A stretch of 64,000 bases of DNA from positions 341,255-405,254 of the forward strand of contig NZ_BAYB01000008.1 of NCBI RefSeq assembly GCF_000685035.1, given 5' to 3'. Shown here piece by piece: positions 8,438 to 18,036 of this stretch. Source of the DNA: Paraburkholderia ferrariae NBRC 106233. GTDB taxonomy: Bacteria; Pseudomonadota; Gammaproteobacteria; Burkholderiales; Burkholderiaceae. Position 1 is the first letter of the stretch. The number at the start of each line of letters is the position of its first letter. The translations under genes were made by a program, and so were the position numbers. The notes under the pieces were generated by a model, which saw only the letters and a program-made list of their open reading frames with translations, did not search any database and had not been told where the DNA came from.

Positions 8438-9220
8438 ATGACGACAGACAAGCCCGACCATTCGAAATCGGCCGATACCGCGCCGTCGCCGGTCGAACGC
8501 GCCTTCCGCCTGCTGCGATTCATCGCGGAAGGCGGCTCGACCGCGAACATGAGCGACGTCGCGCGGCAGATCGACGTCAATCGCGTGACGCTGAAGCGCC
8601 TGCTCGACTCGCTCGAGGCCGCGGACCTGATCGAGCCGCTTGAGTCGGGTGGGTCGTATCGCCTGGGCATGTCCTTCCTGACGCTCGCTGCCGGCGCGCT
8701 GGGCAACGCCGATCTCACCGCACGCGCACGGCAGGTCCTGCCGGGGCTCGTCGAAAAGACCGGCCTGTCCGCTTACCTCGCCGTCCTCGAAGACGCGGAG
8801 ATCGTCTATCTGATGTGCGAGACGCCGGACACGCCGCTGGTCAGCCGCATTCGCGTCGGCAGCCGGATTCCCGCGCACCGTGCGACGCCGGGGCTGGCGA
8901 TACTCGCCGGTCTGCAAGGCGGCGCGGCGCTTCGCGCACGCTACGGCACGCACGGCGGCGATCGCGACACGCCCGACTGGGATGCGCTGGAGCACGCGCT
9001 CGACACAGTGCGAAGCAACGGTTGCGCGTGGAGTTTTTCGGGCCTCGAAGCCGGTATCGATTCGTGCGCGGCCGCGATCCGCGACAGTCGCGGGACCGTG
9101 CTGGCGGCACTCAGCGTCGCGGGCCCCGACAGCGCCTTTTCAGCAGATCCTGCGCTGCGCCAGCTCGCCGAGAAAAGCGTCAGGGCGGCGGCCGACGCGC
9201 TGTCCCGTTCGAGTCTTTGA
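8438..9220 (+). CDS. IclR-family transcriptional regulator
   Basis: 260 residues. The N-terminal winged helix covers SPVERAFRLLRFIAEGGSTANMSDVARQIDVNRVTLKRLLDSLEAADLIEP. The effector domain includes RVGSRIPAHRATPGLAILAGL and CAAAIRDSRGTVLAALSVAGP, as in IclR proteins that sense small aromatic or organic acids. It lies 27 bases after the monooxygenase and is probably co-transcribed with it, so it likely autoregulates and controls the catabolic genes. IclR dimers bind short palindromes, which makes the GTTC/GAAC sites at 5783, 5954 and 7245 candidates. It converges on tssJ, the end of one T6SS arm. Confidence 0.9.
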   Translation: MTTDKPDHSKSADTAPSPVERAFRLLRFIAEGGSTANMSDVARQIDVNRVTLKRLLDSLEAADLIEPLESGGSYRLGMSFLTLAAGALGNADLTARARQVLPGLVEKTGLSAYLAVLEDAEIVYLMCETPDTPLVSRIRVGSRIPAHRATPGLAILAGLQGGAALRARYGTHGGDRDTPDWDALEHALDTVRSNGCAWSFSGLEAGIDSCAAAIRDSRGTVLAALSVAGPDSAFSADPALRQLAEKSVRAAADALSRSSL

Positions 9221-9257
9221 CGGCCACTCGCCTTTCCTGGCCGATGCCACTTCGACG

Positions 9258-9791
9258 TCACTGCGAAGCTTTGCGCCCCGTCCCCTCCCCACCGAGCAGA
9301 AGCTGGTCAACGAGTTCGAGCTTCAGCGGCTTGTCCGCATCGAGCTTCTTTTTCTCGATCACGTATTTCCAGCCGTCTCCGCTGCCCGGGTTGCGGTAGA
9401 ACGCCACGACGGCCACGTACTTCGTATTGGCTTTCATCGGCTGCGACAGGCTCGCCGACGCCCCCGGGTTCAACGCCGCGGCCATGCCGTCCTGCAGATC
9501 CTGCGCAAGCACGGTGCGGTCGCTTTTCAGCAGATCGTCGTACGAAGCGCCATCGAAAAGCTTGCGATCCCGGAGCTGATACACGCGCACCGCGACCGAG
9601 GTCGGCCGGCCCGCATCGTCCGGATTCAGGGCCTCGCGCGCGGACAGATCGACGTTGAGTACCTTGACCTGCTTGTAAAACACAGCGTGGTAAGCACTCG
9701 ACGTGGTGTCGGACGCAGCCTGCCAGGCGCCGCAGGCCGGCAGCAGAAAGGCAGAGACAGTCGCCGCAATCGTCAGGCGGTTAAGCATCAT
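9258..9791 (-). CDS. tssJ: T6SS outer-membrane lipoprotein TssJ
   Basis: 177 residues. The signal peptide MMLNRLTIAATVSAFLLPAC ends in a lipobox (LPAC), so the protein is lipidated at the cysteine and anchored in the outer membrane. The mature protein has the TssJ beta-sandwich pattern (VLNVDLSAREALNPDDAGRPTSVAVRVYQLRDRKLFDGASYDDLL, later VAVVAFYRNP). TssJ holds the periplasmic end of TssM in the membrane complex. It is the last gene of the tssM-A-F-G-J run and follows tssG by 10 bases. Confidence 0.93.
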   Translation of the reverse strand: MMLNRLTIAATVSAFLLPACGAWQAASDTTSSAYHAVFYKQVKVLNVDLSAREALNPDDAGRPTSVAVRVYQLRDRKLFDGASYDDLLKSDRTVLAQDLQDGMAAALNPGASASLSQPMKANTKYVAVVAFYRNPGSGDGWKYVIEKKKLDADKPLKLELVDQLLLGGEGTGRKASQ

Positions 9792-9801
9792 GGTTCCCCG
9801 G

Positions 9802-10920
9802 TTAGGTGCGTTTCGGAATCAGGTAAGGATTGGGCGCCGGCGTGGGAAACGCCTCGGTCATGCCGAGTGAAATCGTGATCGTGCGCTCGTCCTCGGCGGG
9901 CAGCACCGTGGTCCACCCCAGGCGCGGCGCAGGCCCCGCGGATACCGCGCCGATGGCCGGCAGCGGCGCGATCCGCGACGACACCTGCATGCGCAGATGG
10001 ACGTCGGCCTTCACACCCACATAAAGCCGCACGAACGCCAGCAGCTCGCGATTGAGCCACGCTCCCGGCAAAAGATCGTGCGCCTGCTGCGCATTGGCGG
10101 GGCGCAGCGTGACCCGCGCGGCACGACTGCGATAGGCAAGCCGCCGCCCCAGCACGTAGCCTCCGCCCAGCCCTCGCCGTGCGCCCTCTCCCTGCGCTGC
10201 GGGACGAGAGCTTAGCGGCAGCGGTTGCCCGGGGCGCGTGAGCACGGCAAAAAATTCGTCGACGCGCACTTCCACGCCCGGCACCGCCAGCGCAATCACG
10301 CCCGCGAGACCTTCAGGCGTGCGGGTCTTCAGGTTCAGGAGACCCAGCAGCGCAAGCATGCGGCAATCGGGCAAACCCGCGCGCTTCGGCTTGTCGCCCC
10401 AGCCGAATCCGACGAGGCTCAGCAGGTTGCGCGAATGCGCGTCGGTGCCGCCCGGCCGGAAGCTCTCCGGATAGCGGTACTTCTTCCATGCCCGGTACAG
10501 CATCGTGACGAAGCGGTGATCGAAGCGGTCGAGAAACGATTCGACCACTTCATGTCCCTCTTCGCGCAAGACAATGTCGTCGATCAGGTGCGGCGGCATC
10601 GCCGCATCGACGCCATACAGCCCCATGAAGGTCGTGCGCACGGTGGGCAGCACCGGCGGTGCGGCTTCATCGGCTTCGTCAGTTGTGTCGCCTGTGTCGC
10701 CGAAGTCGACCGCGGCGACCTCGCCCGCCGGAAATCCGGCGCGCGGCCACGAGCCGAAGCGCACGGGCTCATGCCCGGGCGTATCGCGCGTACCGAGGCC
10801 CGGGCGGTCCGGCGCACGGACTTCGAGCAGACGGCACAACTGCATGAAGTTCATTCGGGGCGCGCGGGCCAGCAGCGAGGCGACCAGGGGCTCGAGATCG
10901 GGAGAGTCCTGCGGCTTCAT
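9802..10920 (-). CDS. tssG: T6SS baseplate protein TssG
   Basis: 372 residues beginning MKPQDSPDLEPLVASLLARAPRMNFMQLCRLLE, the typical TssG start. The GRRLAYRSRAARVTL and GVKADVHLRMQVSS blocks and the C-terminal LGWTTVL segment fit the family. The frame is open further upstream, but this ATG overlaps the tssF stop by four bases (ATGA), a translational-coupling arrangement, and gives the family length. TssG forms the baseplate wedge with TssF, TssE and TssK. Confidence 0.93.
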   Translation of the reverse strand: MKPQDSPDLEPLVASLLARAPRMNFMQLCRLLEVRAPDRPGLGTRDTPGHEPVRFGSWPRAGFPAGEVAAVDFGDTGDTTDEADEAAPPVLPTVRTTFMGLYGVDAAMPPHLIDDIVLREEGHEVVESFLDRFDHRFVTMLYRAWKKYRYPESFRPGGTDAHSRNLLSLVGFGWGDKPKRAGLPDCRMLALLGLLNLKTRTPEGLAGVIALAVPGVEVRVDEFFAVLTRPGQPLPLSSRPAAQGEGARRGLGGGYVLGRRLAYRSRAARVTLRPANAQQAHDLLPGAWLNRELLAFVRLYVGVKADVHLRMQVSSRIAPLPAIGAVSAGPAPRLGWTTVLPAEDERTITISLGMTEAFPTPAPNPYLIPKRT

Positions 10921-12725
10921 AGCGGCGAATGCTCCGCCTTGCTGCGCGGCCAGACCGTGCGGGTCTGCGACGGCAGGCTCACGATCGCGAGCTTCGTGAA
11001 CAGGTTGATTTCCGCATACAGCGCGAAGAACCGGTGCAGCAGTTCGCCGAACAGCATCACATCGCCCTCGCCCGCGAACGCATGAGCATCGAGTGTGACC
11101 TCGATCAGCACGCCGCGTTCGACCGAGCCGCCCGACACCTCCTCGAGCAGTTCCTCGGAAACCCGGAGGATGCCGTTGAGGCGGCGCCGGTTCAGTTCGT
11201 CGTCGGTCCAGTCGTAGAGGCCGAGCGCGCCGCGCAGCACCTGCGCGTCCATCAGCGAAAGGAAGTTGGGCGCAAGGTGCGACAGAACCCGCCACTGGAA
11301 CCGGTCATCCGTTGGCGGATAAAGCGGCAGCGTGGGCGCGACCAGATTGCGCACGCCGGCAACGTTCGGCGTGCTCGCCGCGAGTTCGTTCAGACTGGCC
11401 TCGCGCAACCCCTTGCGCGGCAGCATACCGTTGGTGCCGGTCACGCGCAGCGAGAGACTTTCCTCCGGCAGCGTCTCCATCGTCTCCCAGGCATGGCCGC
11501 CGAGGACGACCCACGTTTCATGCAGCCCCGACATGCCCGGCCGCACGCGCGCGTGAAAATACCGCTCCGGCGCCTCGTGACGCAGCATGCCCCCACGATG
11601 CCGGAACGTGGCGAACGGCACGTATTCGTAGCGCTCCGCCGTCACGTGGTCGAATGCCTCGATGGCATCGACCGCGTATGTTTCGACGTGCTCGCCCTGA
11701 TGGCCAGCCGGCACGACACGGTATTCGGTCTCGTGATGATTGATCTCGATGGGTTCCGCGTCCAGTTCGAAGAGATTGATGACGGGCGAGCAGAACAGCC
11801 GCACGTTGTCCCGGCTGAAACGCTGGTCGGACGGGTAGGCATCCTTAAGGACGATCTCGAACTCGAAACGGGTGGCTCCTGCAGGCAGCCTTGCCACATC
11901 GAGTCCACACAGATCGACAAAGAGAAACTTCTCCCGGAACGAAAAATATTCGAGCAGAAGCTGATAGCCCGAAAACGCAGCCTCCGCCTTGGGCCACAGC
12001 CGCTCTTCCGTGGAGAAGCCCGCAGGCTCGATCGTGACGCCGGCTACCTGCAGCGCCTCGCCATCCCGCACTTCCGGAATGCGCCACAGGATCGCATCGA
12101 CCTGGCGCGTGAGCGCGAGGTGCATGGAAAACGCCACCGGCAGATCGGCGTTCAGGTGCAGGCGCAACCGAGACAGATCGGTTTCCTCGCGCCGTGCCGA
12201 ATGATGAAGTTCGAAGCCCAGCCGGATGACCGAGCGGCCGTCGTGCCGCACCGTTGGTTCGGCATGCGTAATGGTGAGCGGCTGCAGCATCACCGCCTGA
12301 GTGGTGCGATAAAGACACTGCACCGTGCGTGGTGTCGTGCCCTCGGCGCCCGCCGCGGGCGGCACGCTGATCGGCGCGGAGCGGATCGGCACACCCGCAG
12401 GCACGACTTCGGTCCGCTGGAGCTTCTCCCGAAGCGAAATCAGTTCGACGACCGAGAGTGACGGCATCATCCGCAGATAGTGCGGCCACAGCAGGCTCAC
12501 GAGCCCTTCGGTGAGTTCCGGCAATTCGTCGTCGAGTTTTTGCTGCAGGCGCCCGGTGAGAAAGGCAAAACCCTCGTGCATCCGCTCGACGTAGGGATCG
12601 CGGTCGCCCACGCGATCGAGGTTGAGCATGCGCGCCCGGTCCGGATACGCCTTCGCGAACTCTTTCCCGGATTCGTGCAGATAGCGCATCTGGGCTTCGT
12701 AGTAGCGCAGAATCGGATTGTCCAT
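10917..12725 (-). CDS. tssF: T6SS baseplate protein TssF
   Basis: 602 residues, usual for TssF (ImpG/VasA). It starts MDNPILRYYEAQMRYLHESGKEFAKAYPDRARMLN, the very conserved N-terminus, then DPYVERMHEGFAFLTGRLQQKLDDELPEL. Later blocks such as FEIVLKDAYPSDQRFSRDNVRLFCSPVINLFELDAEPI are family-typical. AGGAAG lies before the ATG. TssF is the main baseplate wedge component that anchors the sheath. It is coupled by ATGA overlap to tssG; a 152-base gap separates it from tssA, in which I see no gene. Confidence 0.95.
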   Translation of the reverse strand: MDNPILRYYEAQMRYLHESGKEFAKAYPDRARMLNLDRVGDRDPYVERMHEGFAFLTGRLQQKLDDELPELTEGLVSLLWPHYLRMMPSLSVVELISLREKLQRTEVVPAGVPIRSAPISVPPAAGAEGTTPRTVQCLYRTTQAVMLQPLTITHAEPTVRHDGRSVIRLGFELHHSARREETDLSRLRLHLNADLPVAFSMHLALTRQVDAILWRIPEVRDGEALQVAGVTIEPAGFSTEERLWPKAEAAFSGYQLLLEYFSFREKFLFVDLCGLDVARLPAGATRFEFEIVLKDAYPSDQRFSRDNVRLFCSPVINLFELDAEPIEINHHETEYRVVPAGHQGEHVETYAVDAIEAFDHVTAERYEYVPFATFRHRGGMLRHEAPERYFHARVRPGMSGLHETWVVLGGHAWETMETLPEESLSLRVTGTNGMLPRKGLREASLNELAASTPNVAGVRNLVAPTLPLYPPTDDRFQWRVLSHLAPNFLSLMDAQVLRGALGLYDWTDDELNRRRLNGILRVSEELLEEVSGGSVERGVLIEVTLDAHAFAGEGDVMLFGELLHRFFALYAEINLFTKLAIVSLPSQTRTVWPRSKAEHSPL

Positions 12726-12877
12726 CGAAATACTTCCTGTTATTTACTCGTAGTGCAGATCAGATTGGAACCGTTACCTGATGTTCTGGATTCCGATGCT
12801 GCTGTACGCCGGTGACTCGCAGGCAACAGGCGACGTTGCCCGATTGCCGCACGAACGGATCGCCGCGCGTGCCTCGC

Positions 12878-14476
12878 TCATTGAGCCAGCGTCAGCGCGC
12901 GGGCAGGATCGAGTGTCGTCATCTCGCCCTGCAATTCGCCCATCCTGCGGGCGAGCGCCGGCTTGTCAGCATCCTTGCGGTTGCTCGTCGCCTTCAGCGC
13001 TCGCAGCAGTTGATGCTTGACCTCGAAGACGAGCGCAGGATCCCAGCGCACGAGCGGCAGCGATTTCGCGGATGCGTCCAGTTCGACCAGCAGGGCGAGC
13101 GCCGTGTCCGCGCGTCCCGCATGATCGGCGAGGCGCGCCATGACGAGCCGCTGGAGGTAGCGGTGGCGGTCGGTCTTCAGACCAGGCAGAGATTCGAGCC
13201 ATGCGAAGGCGGCTTCGATCCCGTCGCGCCCAGCCAGATCGCGCGCCTGCGCCTCGATTTCCGGCCAGTCGCCGGCAGCATCGTCCTCGCTATCGGCCGA
13301 AACCGGCAGCGGCGCGACACCTTCGCCCGCTTCGAGATCGCGAACCACGGCATGGCGGGCGATCCATTCGAGCGTCGTATCGTCGGCGAACGGCGTGCCG
13401 TCGCTGAACGACAGCCGTTCGAGCCCGGGCAGCCGTTCGAGAAAGAGCGCGAAATCCGCGCGCAGCAGTTCGCGCCACGCGCTGTACGGCGCGCCCACGT
13501 GATCGAGGGCGACGTGCTGGAAGTACTGCAGGTCGAACCACAGGTGATTGACGCCTTCCATGAACGCGCCCTCGACACGTTCAAGCAGTTCGTGCCACTG
13601 CTTCTGCAACACGAGCCGCTTCATCTGCTGACGCAACTCGGCGCGCGGCGCCGCGAGCCGCGTATGCGCAGCCGGATCGGCCGGCGGCACATCGTGGAGC
13701 GTGTCCCAGCGGATGCTGCGCACGAGCCGCACCGAAGGCAGATAACCGTTCTCCTGGTCCCGCAGCCACACGGCCATCGTGCGCACCTGATCGAGCAGAT
13801 CGCGCGTCGAGACAATCGGCCCGGATGACGTCCCGGCGACGGCTGGCGACGACAACACGACCGGATCGTCTTCGTCGATGCGATCGGTGCGACCCGCGCC
13901 GTCCCTGCGCTCAAACCGCGACACCAGCGGCTGCAGATTCGGACGCGCAGCCTCCGGCCACGCCCCCGTGAGCGTCACCAGAACGTCGAGCGCCGCAAGC
14001 GCGCGTTCGAGATCCGTCTGCGCGAACTCGCCGCGAGACTCCAGCAGTTCCAGCATGCGCGCGGTCGCAAGCATCTCAAGGGCGCCCTTCTTCGCTTCGG
14101 CGCGCGCGGGCAGCACGGCAACGCCGAAGCAGTCGACGAGCGCAGCGGCCAGTTCCAGACCGTCCGCAAAACCCGCGGTGCCATCCTGCCGCAGCCTCGC
14201 AAACGCGTAATACCCCGCGAGGCGCAGATCCTTGCCGGTCTCCTTCAAAAGCTGCTCGCACGACCGGGCGATCAGACTTTCGTCGATGCCCGTGAGCTTG
14301 CCCGCCTCGTCCCTGAGCGCGAAGAACGCATCCTCGTAGCCGGGGTCGCGGCCGACGCCGGCTTCGCCCGGTAGCGGCTGCAACCACGGCGACCATGCAG
14401 CGAGACGCAAGCGCGCAAGTTCGCCGGCATCCTCTCGCGCCGGAAAGAGGTGCTTGAACAGATGTCCCAGCTTCAT
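12878..14476 (-). CDS. tssA: T6SS protein TssA (ImpA domain)
   Basis: 532 residues starting MKLGHLFKHLFPAREDAGELARLRLAAW. The N-terminal ImpA-type region includes DESLIARSCEQLLKETGKDLRLAGYYAFARL and GLELAAALVDCFG. The C-terminal half is helical (VFEVKHQLLRALKAT...ALARRMGEL) like the long TssA/VasJ forms, which guide baseplate docking and tail assembly. Its ATG overlaps the tssM stop (ATGA), so translation is probably coupled. Which TssA subclass it is cannot be settled by eye. Confidence 0.88.
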   Translation of the reverse strand: MKLGHLFKHLFPAREDAGELARLRLAAWSPWLQPLPGEAGVGRDPGYEDAFFALRDEAGKLTGIDESLIARSCEQLLKETGKDLRLAGYYAFARLRQDGTAGFADGLELAAALVDCFGVAVLPARAEAKKGALEMLATARMLELLESRGEFAQTDLERALAALDVLVTLTGAWPEAARPNLQPLVSRFERRDGAGRTDRIDEDDPVVLSSPAVAGTSSGPIVSTRDLLDQVRTMAVWLRDQENGYLPSVRLVRSIRWDTLHDVPPADPAAHTRLAAPRAELRQQMKRLVLQKQWHELLERVEGAFMEGVNHLWFDLQYFQHVALDHVGAPYSAWRELLRADFALFLERLPGLERLSFSDGTPFADDTTLEWIARHAVVRDLEAGEGVAPLPVSADSEDDAAGDWPEIEAQARDLAGRDGIEAAFAWLESLPGLKTDRHRYLQRLVMARLADHAGRADTALALLVELDASAKSLPLVRWDPALVFEVKHQLLRALKATSNRKDADKPALARRMGELQGEMTTLDPARALTLAQ

Positions 14477-17400
14477 TCCGCCTCCGGCACGGTACCGTGC
14501 GGCAAAGGCATCGCTGCGTGCTTGGCCGCGGCGATTGCCGCCGGCGGCAGAGGCGGAGGACTGCTTGCGGCGGCCTTCGGCCCGGGCCTGGCGCCGCCGG
14601 TCAGAAAGATGCGCGCGGGCAACGCAAAGTGCCGCAATTGCAGAACGTCAAGCGGACCGGCCCCCGCATCGCTGCGCAACTGAGCCCTGAGCGGAATGCC
14701 CTGGCTCGAATCCGGCGCCCATGTCAGCAGATAGCGTGCATTGTCCTGCTGGGAGATCTTCGCGCGCTCCAGCAGCCGGATCAATCCGAACCTGCCCTGC
14801 GCATCGAGCGCCGAACGCAGACCGCCCTGCTCGGTCTGCCATTCGATGTGCGAAAGATTTTCGAGCGACTGACCCGGCCACTCGAACGGCATCCACTCCT
14901 CTTTCTGGTTGAAGTAGTCGAGGGCACGGCCGGACAGCACCAGCTTCATCTCCGTCACGCCCGGCGTCGCGACACCGCGCAGATCGAACCGGATATGGGC
15001 ATCGCCGGACGGAAACAGCACATTCGCCACCCGTATCAACCGGTTCAGCCCTTCCAGAAAACCCGGGTCGAGCCGCAAGGCATCCTGTTGCGTGCCCGCC
15101 CCCCGCATGGCCACCCAGCGGTCGCCCTGACGCTCGACGACGCCCGCCAGTTGCGTCGCGACGAACTGCGCGATCACGCCGTTATCCGGGCGCATGAAGC
15201 GGGCCATTTCGGGCAGCGACGCATCGTTGTCAGAATCCGCGAACGGATAGCGGCCTCCGAACGCACTGTTCCAGTCGGCGACGATCGAACTGCGCCAGAT
15301 GTCGTTCAGGCTGGCTGCCGCGGGCTGAACCACCGCCTGCCAGGTCTGGTCGAGCGGTGCCTGGAACAGGTCGCCCAATCCCGCCCAATGCTCGCCAAGG
15401 CTCGCCGCCACCCGACTCGCGTAATCGCGGCTGTCCGCGATATCGGAGGTCCTGCCCTGCAACACCGCCTGCGCCGCCACGCGCGACATGGCCTCCGTGT
15501 CGCCGCCGTTCACCATCTGCTCCAGCTTCAGGCGCATCGCCGTGACCCGTTCGAGATAGCGGGCGAGGCTCAGGTCGCCGGTGTTCGTGACCTGCGCGGC
15601 CGCCTTGCCGGGCTGCACCGGCGCGCCGGACACGAGGTCGCTGCCGGTCAGGCGCAGGATCGGACCGAACGCCTTCGAGAGCGGTGCAAGCTGAGGCTGC
15701 GCCTGCTTTGACGGATCCTTCTCGTCGGCGCCGACGAGTTGCTGCGCTTTGCTGATCAGCGTATCCGAAAGCGATGGCGCCGTGACGCCCGCACCGGCCT
15801 GATACACGATGGCATTCATGAGCGCGACGAGCGGCGAGCGTTGCGGGTCGCCCAGCAGCGAAAGCTGGTCGGCGGTGGCCGACAACGTCGAAGCGGACTG
15901 CCAGCGCAGGCTGTTGAGGAACTGCTCCCATGCGCGCGCGTAGTCGTCGAAGTAGCGCTGCCGTAGTTCGGCCTTCAGCGTCGACGACGTGGTGCTTGCC
16001 GTTTTTGCGTCCGAGAGCACCCAGTCGCCGGCCACGTTCCCCTGCTCGCTCGCGTCTTCGATCGCATTCGCAATGCGCTGGTCCCACGCTTCGCGCGTGA
16101 AGACGCCCGGAATGGTCTGGGCCGTGTTGAAGAGGCCGCGCCCGGTAGTGTCGCCAAGCAGGCTCGCCAGAGAGACCGGGGGATACTTCGGCCTGGCGTC
16201 ATCGAGGATCTGCTGGTAGATCGCATCGGTCGAGTTCTGGATGCCGCGCACGCCGATGACGGTCTGCCGCGTCGCCGCGACCAGGTTGCTGTCCGGCACG
16301 ATGGCGAGCGGCGAGCCGTTCGCAGCGGGTCGACGGCCCAGGTGATCCGCGAAGAATGCAATAGCGTGCTGGCGAAGGTCCTCCCACGTGCCGGCCGAAA
16401 GCGGCGAGTCAGACGGGCGGGCAGGCGCCTGCGTTGCCAGGAGCTGGGGCGTCAGGAAAGACGCAATGGCCCGCTCGGGCTTCGCGAGCATCAGGTAGGC
16501 CTTGAGCGTATCGTAGGCGGCCTGCGCCTGAGCGTTGCCGCCGCTCGCGATCTCGGCGTCGGACATCAAGGCGAGTTGGCGCAGGCGATCCTCCAGTTTC
16601 TGGCGCATCGGGCCGACGAGGATTCGGCCTGTGGCGTCCTCATAACCGGGCCACAGTGCGGCGAGCAGGGCGCTGTCGCGATTCAGACCAAAGCGCGTTG
16701 TCCAGGGTGCCCCATCGCGCTGGCGCGTCTCAAGCGTGTCGATCTGATTGTCGAGGCTGCCCAGTGTCTGCATGCCCTGCGTCGGGCTCAGGATTCCTGA
16801 CAGTTTCGCGAGCGTGTGTTGCGCTGCGCCGATCGTTGCGCGGTTCGAGAAGCCCGACACCATCGTGCCCGCGATCCAGAGGCCGACCACGCCGGTTGCC
16901 ATCCACGCAGCGATGATCGAAGGCGAAAAACCGACGCGGCGGCCGTGAATTTTTCGGCTGTGCTCGGCTATCGTCTGCCAGACTGAGCGCTGCTGTGGGG
17001 TGACGGGATCGGCTTCCGGTTGATCGTCTGTCTTGCCGTCGGCCTTCTCCGCGGCTTTGGGCGTTGCAAGCCCCCTCTCCCTGAAGAGCGGTGCAAACAG
17101 GAGCCCGTGAACGGCCTGACGCCAGTAACGCGAATTCGCCGTCTGCATCACAAGTCCCGACAGGGCACTACCTAGGCGCTCGATATGCTGCGAAAGCTCG
17201 GCCGGATAGCGGTCGTAATTGTCGGCGGCAAGCCTCGCAACACCTGTGTCTGCCAGATTGCGCATGAGGCCTTGCAGCGAGGCCCCGACTTCTTCGGCAT
17301 TAACTCGCGTGTTTGCCCAGGTAAAACCGATCGCTTCATCCGGACCCGTCGGCTCGGTGCCAAAGTCCGTCACGTTAACCAGATAGGCCGGCGCCGCCCA

Positions 17401-18036
17401 GCGCAGCGCGCGAGCATGGCGTGCGAGCCGTTGTGCAAGGCCGTCGACGTCAAATGGCGCGGTTGCGGAAATACGGTTGCCCGTGACCGCGACGATCGCA
17501 TCGACCGGGCGACGATGACGCAGGCGGCGGATTTCCTCGAGCCAGCCTGTTTCGAGTTTGTCGCTGGTTTGCTTCGCGTAAAGCAGGACCGTATCGCCCG
17601 TGAACGTGTAGCCGGTCTCGATGAGCCCCGGAGCCAGGCGTTTCACCAAGGGTTCATCTCCAGCGACAAGCACCCAACGATCGCGCCAGCGCCAACGCCA
17701 GCCATGGCGGTCCCGGAGCGCTTCTGCCAGCGACACAGATCTGGATGAACTGGTTGCCTGATCTGATTTCGGAACGTTTGATTGCGCGTCATATTGCATC
17801 AGCCACCGGGCCGCCCGCATGGAAGCGATCCAGAGGAGAATGGCCTCAAAAAGCTTCACAAGAATCAGGCACAGCAGCAGCCCCGAGAGAAGGCCTAGTT
17901 CAATAATGATCCGTGTGTTTTGACTCCACCCCTGTTCCATCCCCCCGAACCACGTCGCAAGGCCAAGAATAATAAACAGGATGGTTATCGCAATACCAAT
18001 GAAAAGCGCTGCGGGCCGTGGCTTGTGATCGTTCAT
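14473..18036 (-). CDS. tssM: T6SS inner-membrane protein TssM (IcmF family)
   Basis: 1187 residues from the ATG that overlaps the stop of the preceding gene (ATGA); an alternative ATG is 15 bases upstream. Membrane segments lie at about residues 10-30, 42-72 and near 370 (SIIAAWMATGVVGLWIAGTMV); a large periplasmic part follows, ending in a Pro/Ala tail. IcmF blocks such as IANAIEDASEQGNVAGDWVLSD and the YPFADSDNDASLPEMARFMRPDNG segment are clear. Where many TssM proteins have a Walker A loop this one reads WVLVAGDEPLVKRL (120-133), without G-K-T/S, so it is probably not an NTPase. TssM spans the inner membrane and contacts TssJ and TssL. Confidence 0.94.
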   Translation of the reverse strand: MNDHKPRPAALFIGIAITILFIILGLATWFGGMEQGWSQNTRIIIELGLLSGLLLCLILVKLFEAILLWIASMRAARWLMQYDAQSNVPKSDQATSSSRSVSLAEALRDRHGWRWRWRDRWVLVAGDEPLVKRLAPGLIETGYTFTGDTVLLYAKQTSDKLETGWLEEIRRLRHRRPVDAIVAVTGNRISATAPFDVDGLAQRLARHARALRWAAPAYLVNVTDFGTEPTGPDEAIGFTWANTRVNAEEVGASLQGLMRNLADTGVARLAADNYDRYPAELSQHIERLGSALSGLVMQTANSRYWRQAVHGLLFAPLFRERGLATPKAAEKADGKTDDQPEADPVTPQQRSVWQTIAEHSRKIHGRRVGFSPSIIAAWMATGVVGLWIAGTMVSGFSNRATIGAAQHTLAKLSGILSPTQGMQTLGSLDNQIDTLETRQRDGAPWTTRFGLNRDSALLAALWPGYEDATGRILVGPMRQKLEDRLRQLALMSDAEIASGGNAQAQAAYDTLKAYLMLAKPERAIASFLTPQLLATQAPARPSDSPLSAGTWEDLRQHAIAFFADHLGRRPAANGSPLAIVPDSNLVAATRQTVIGVRGIQNSTDAIYQQILDDARPKYPPVSLASLLGDTTGRGLFNTAQTIPGVFTREAWDQRIANAIEDASEQGNVAGDWVLSDAKTASTTSSTLKAELRQRYFDDYARAWEQFLNSLRWQSASTLSATADQLSLLGDPQRSPLVALMNAIVYQAGAGVTAPSLSDTLISKAQQLVGADEKDPSKQAQPQLAPLSKAFGPILRLTGSDLVSGAPVQPGKAAAQVTNTGDLSLARYLERVTAMRLKLEQMVNGGDTEAMSRVAAQAVLQGRTSDIADSRDYASRVAASLGEHWAGLGDLFQAPLDQTWQAVVQPAAASLNDIWRSSIVADWNSAFGGRYPFADSDNDASLPEMARFMRPDNGVIAQFVATQLAGVVERQGDRWVAMRGAGTQQDALRLDPGFLEGLNRLIRVANVLFPSGDAHIRFDLRGVATPGVTEMKLVLSGRALDYFNQKEEWMPFEWPGQSLENLSHIEWQTEQGGLRSALDAQGRFGLIRLLERAKISQQDNARYLLTWAPDSSQGIPLRAQLRSDAGAGPLDVLQLRHFALPARIFLTGGARPGPKAAASSPPPLPPAAIAAAKHAAMPLPHGTVPEAE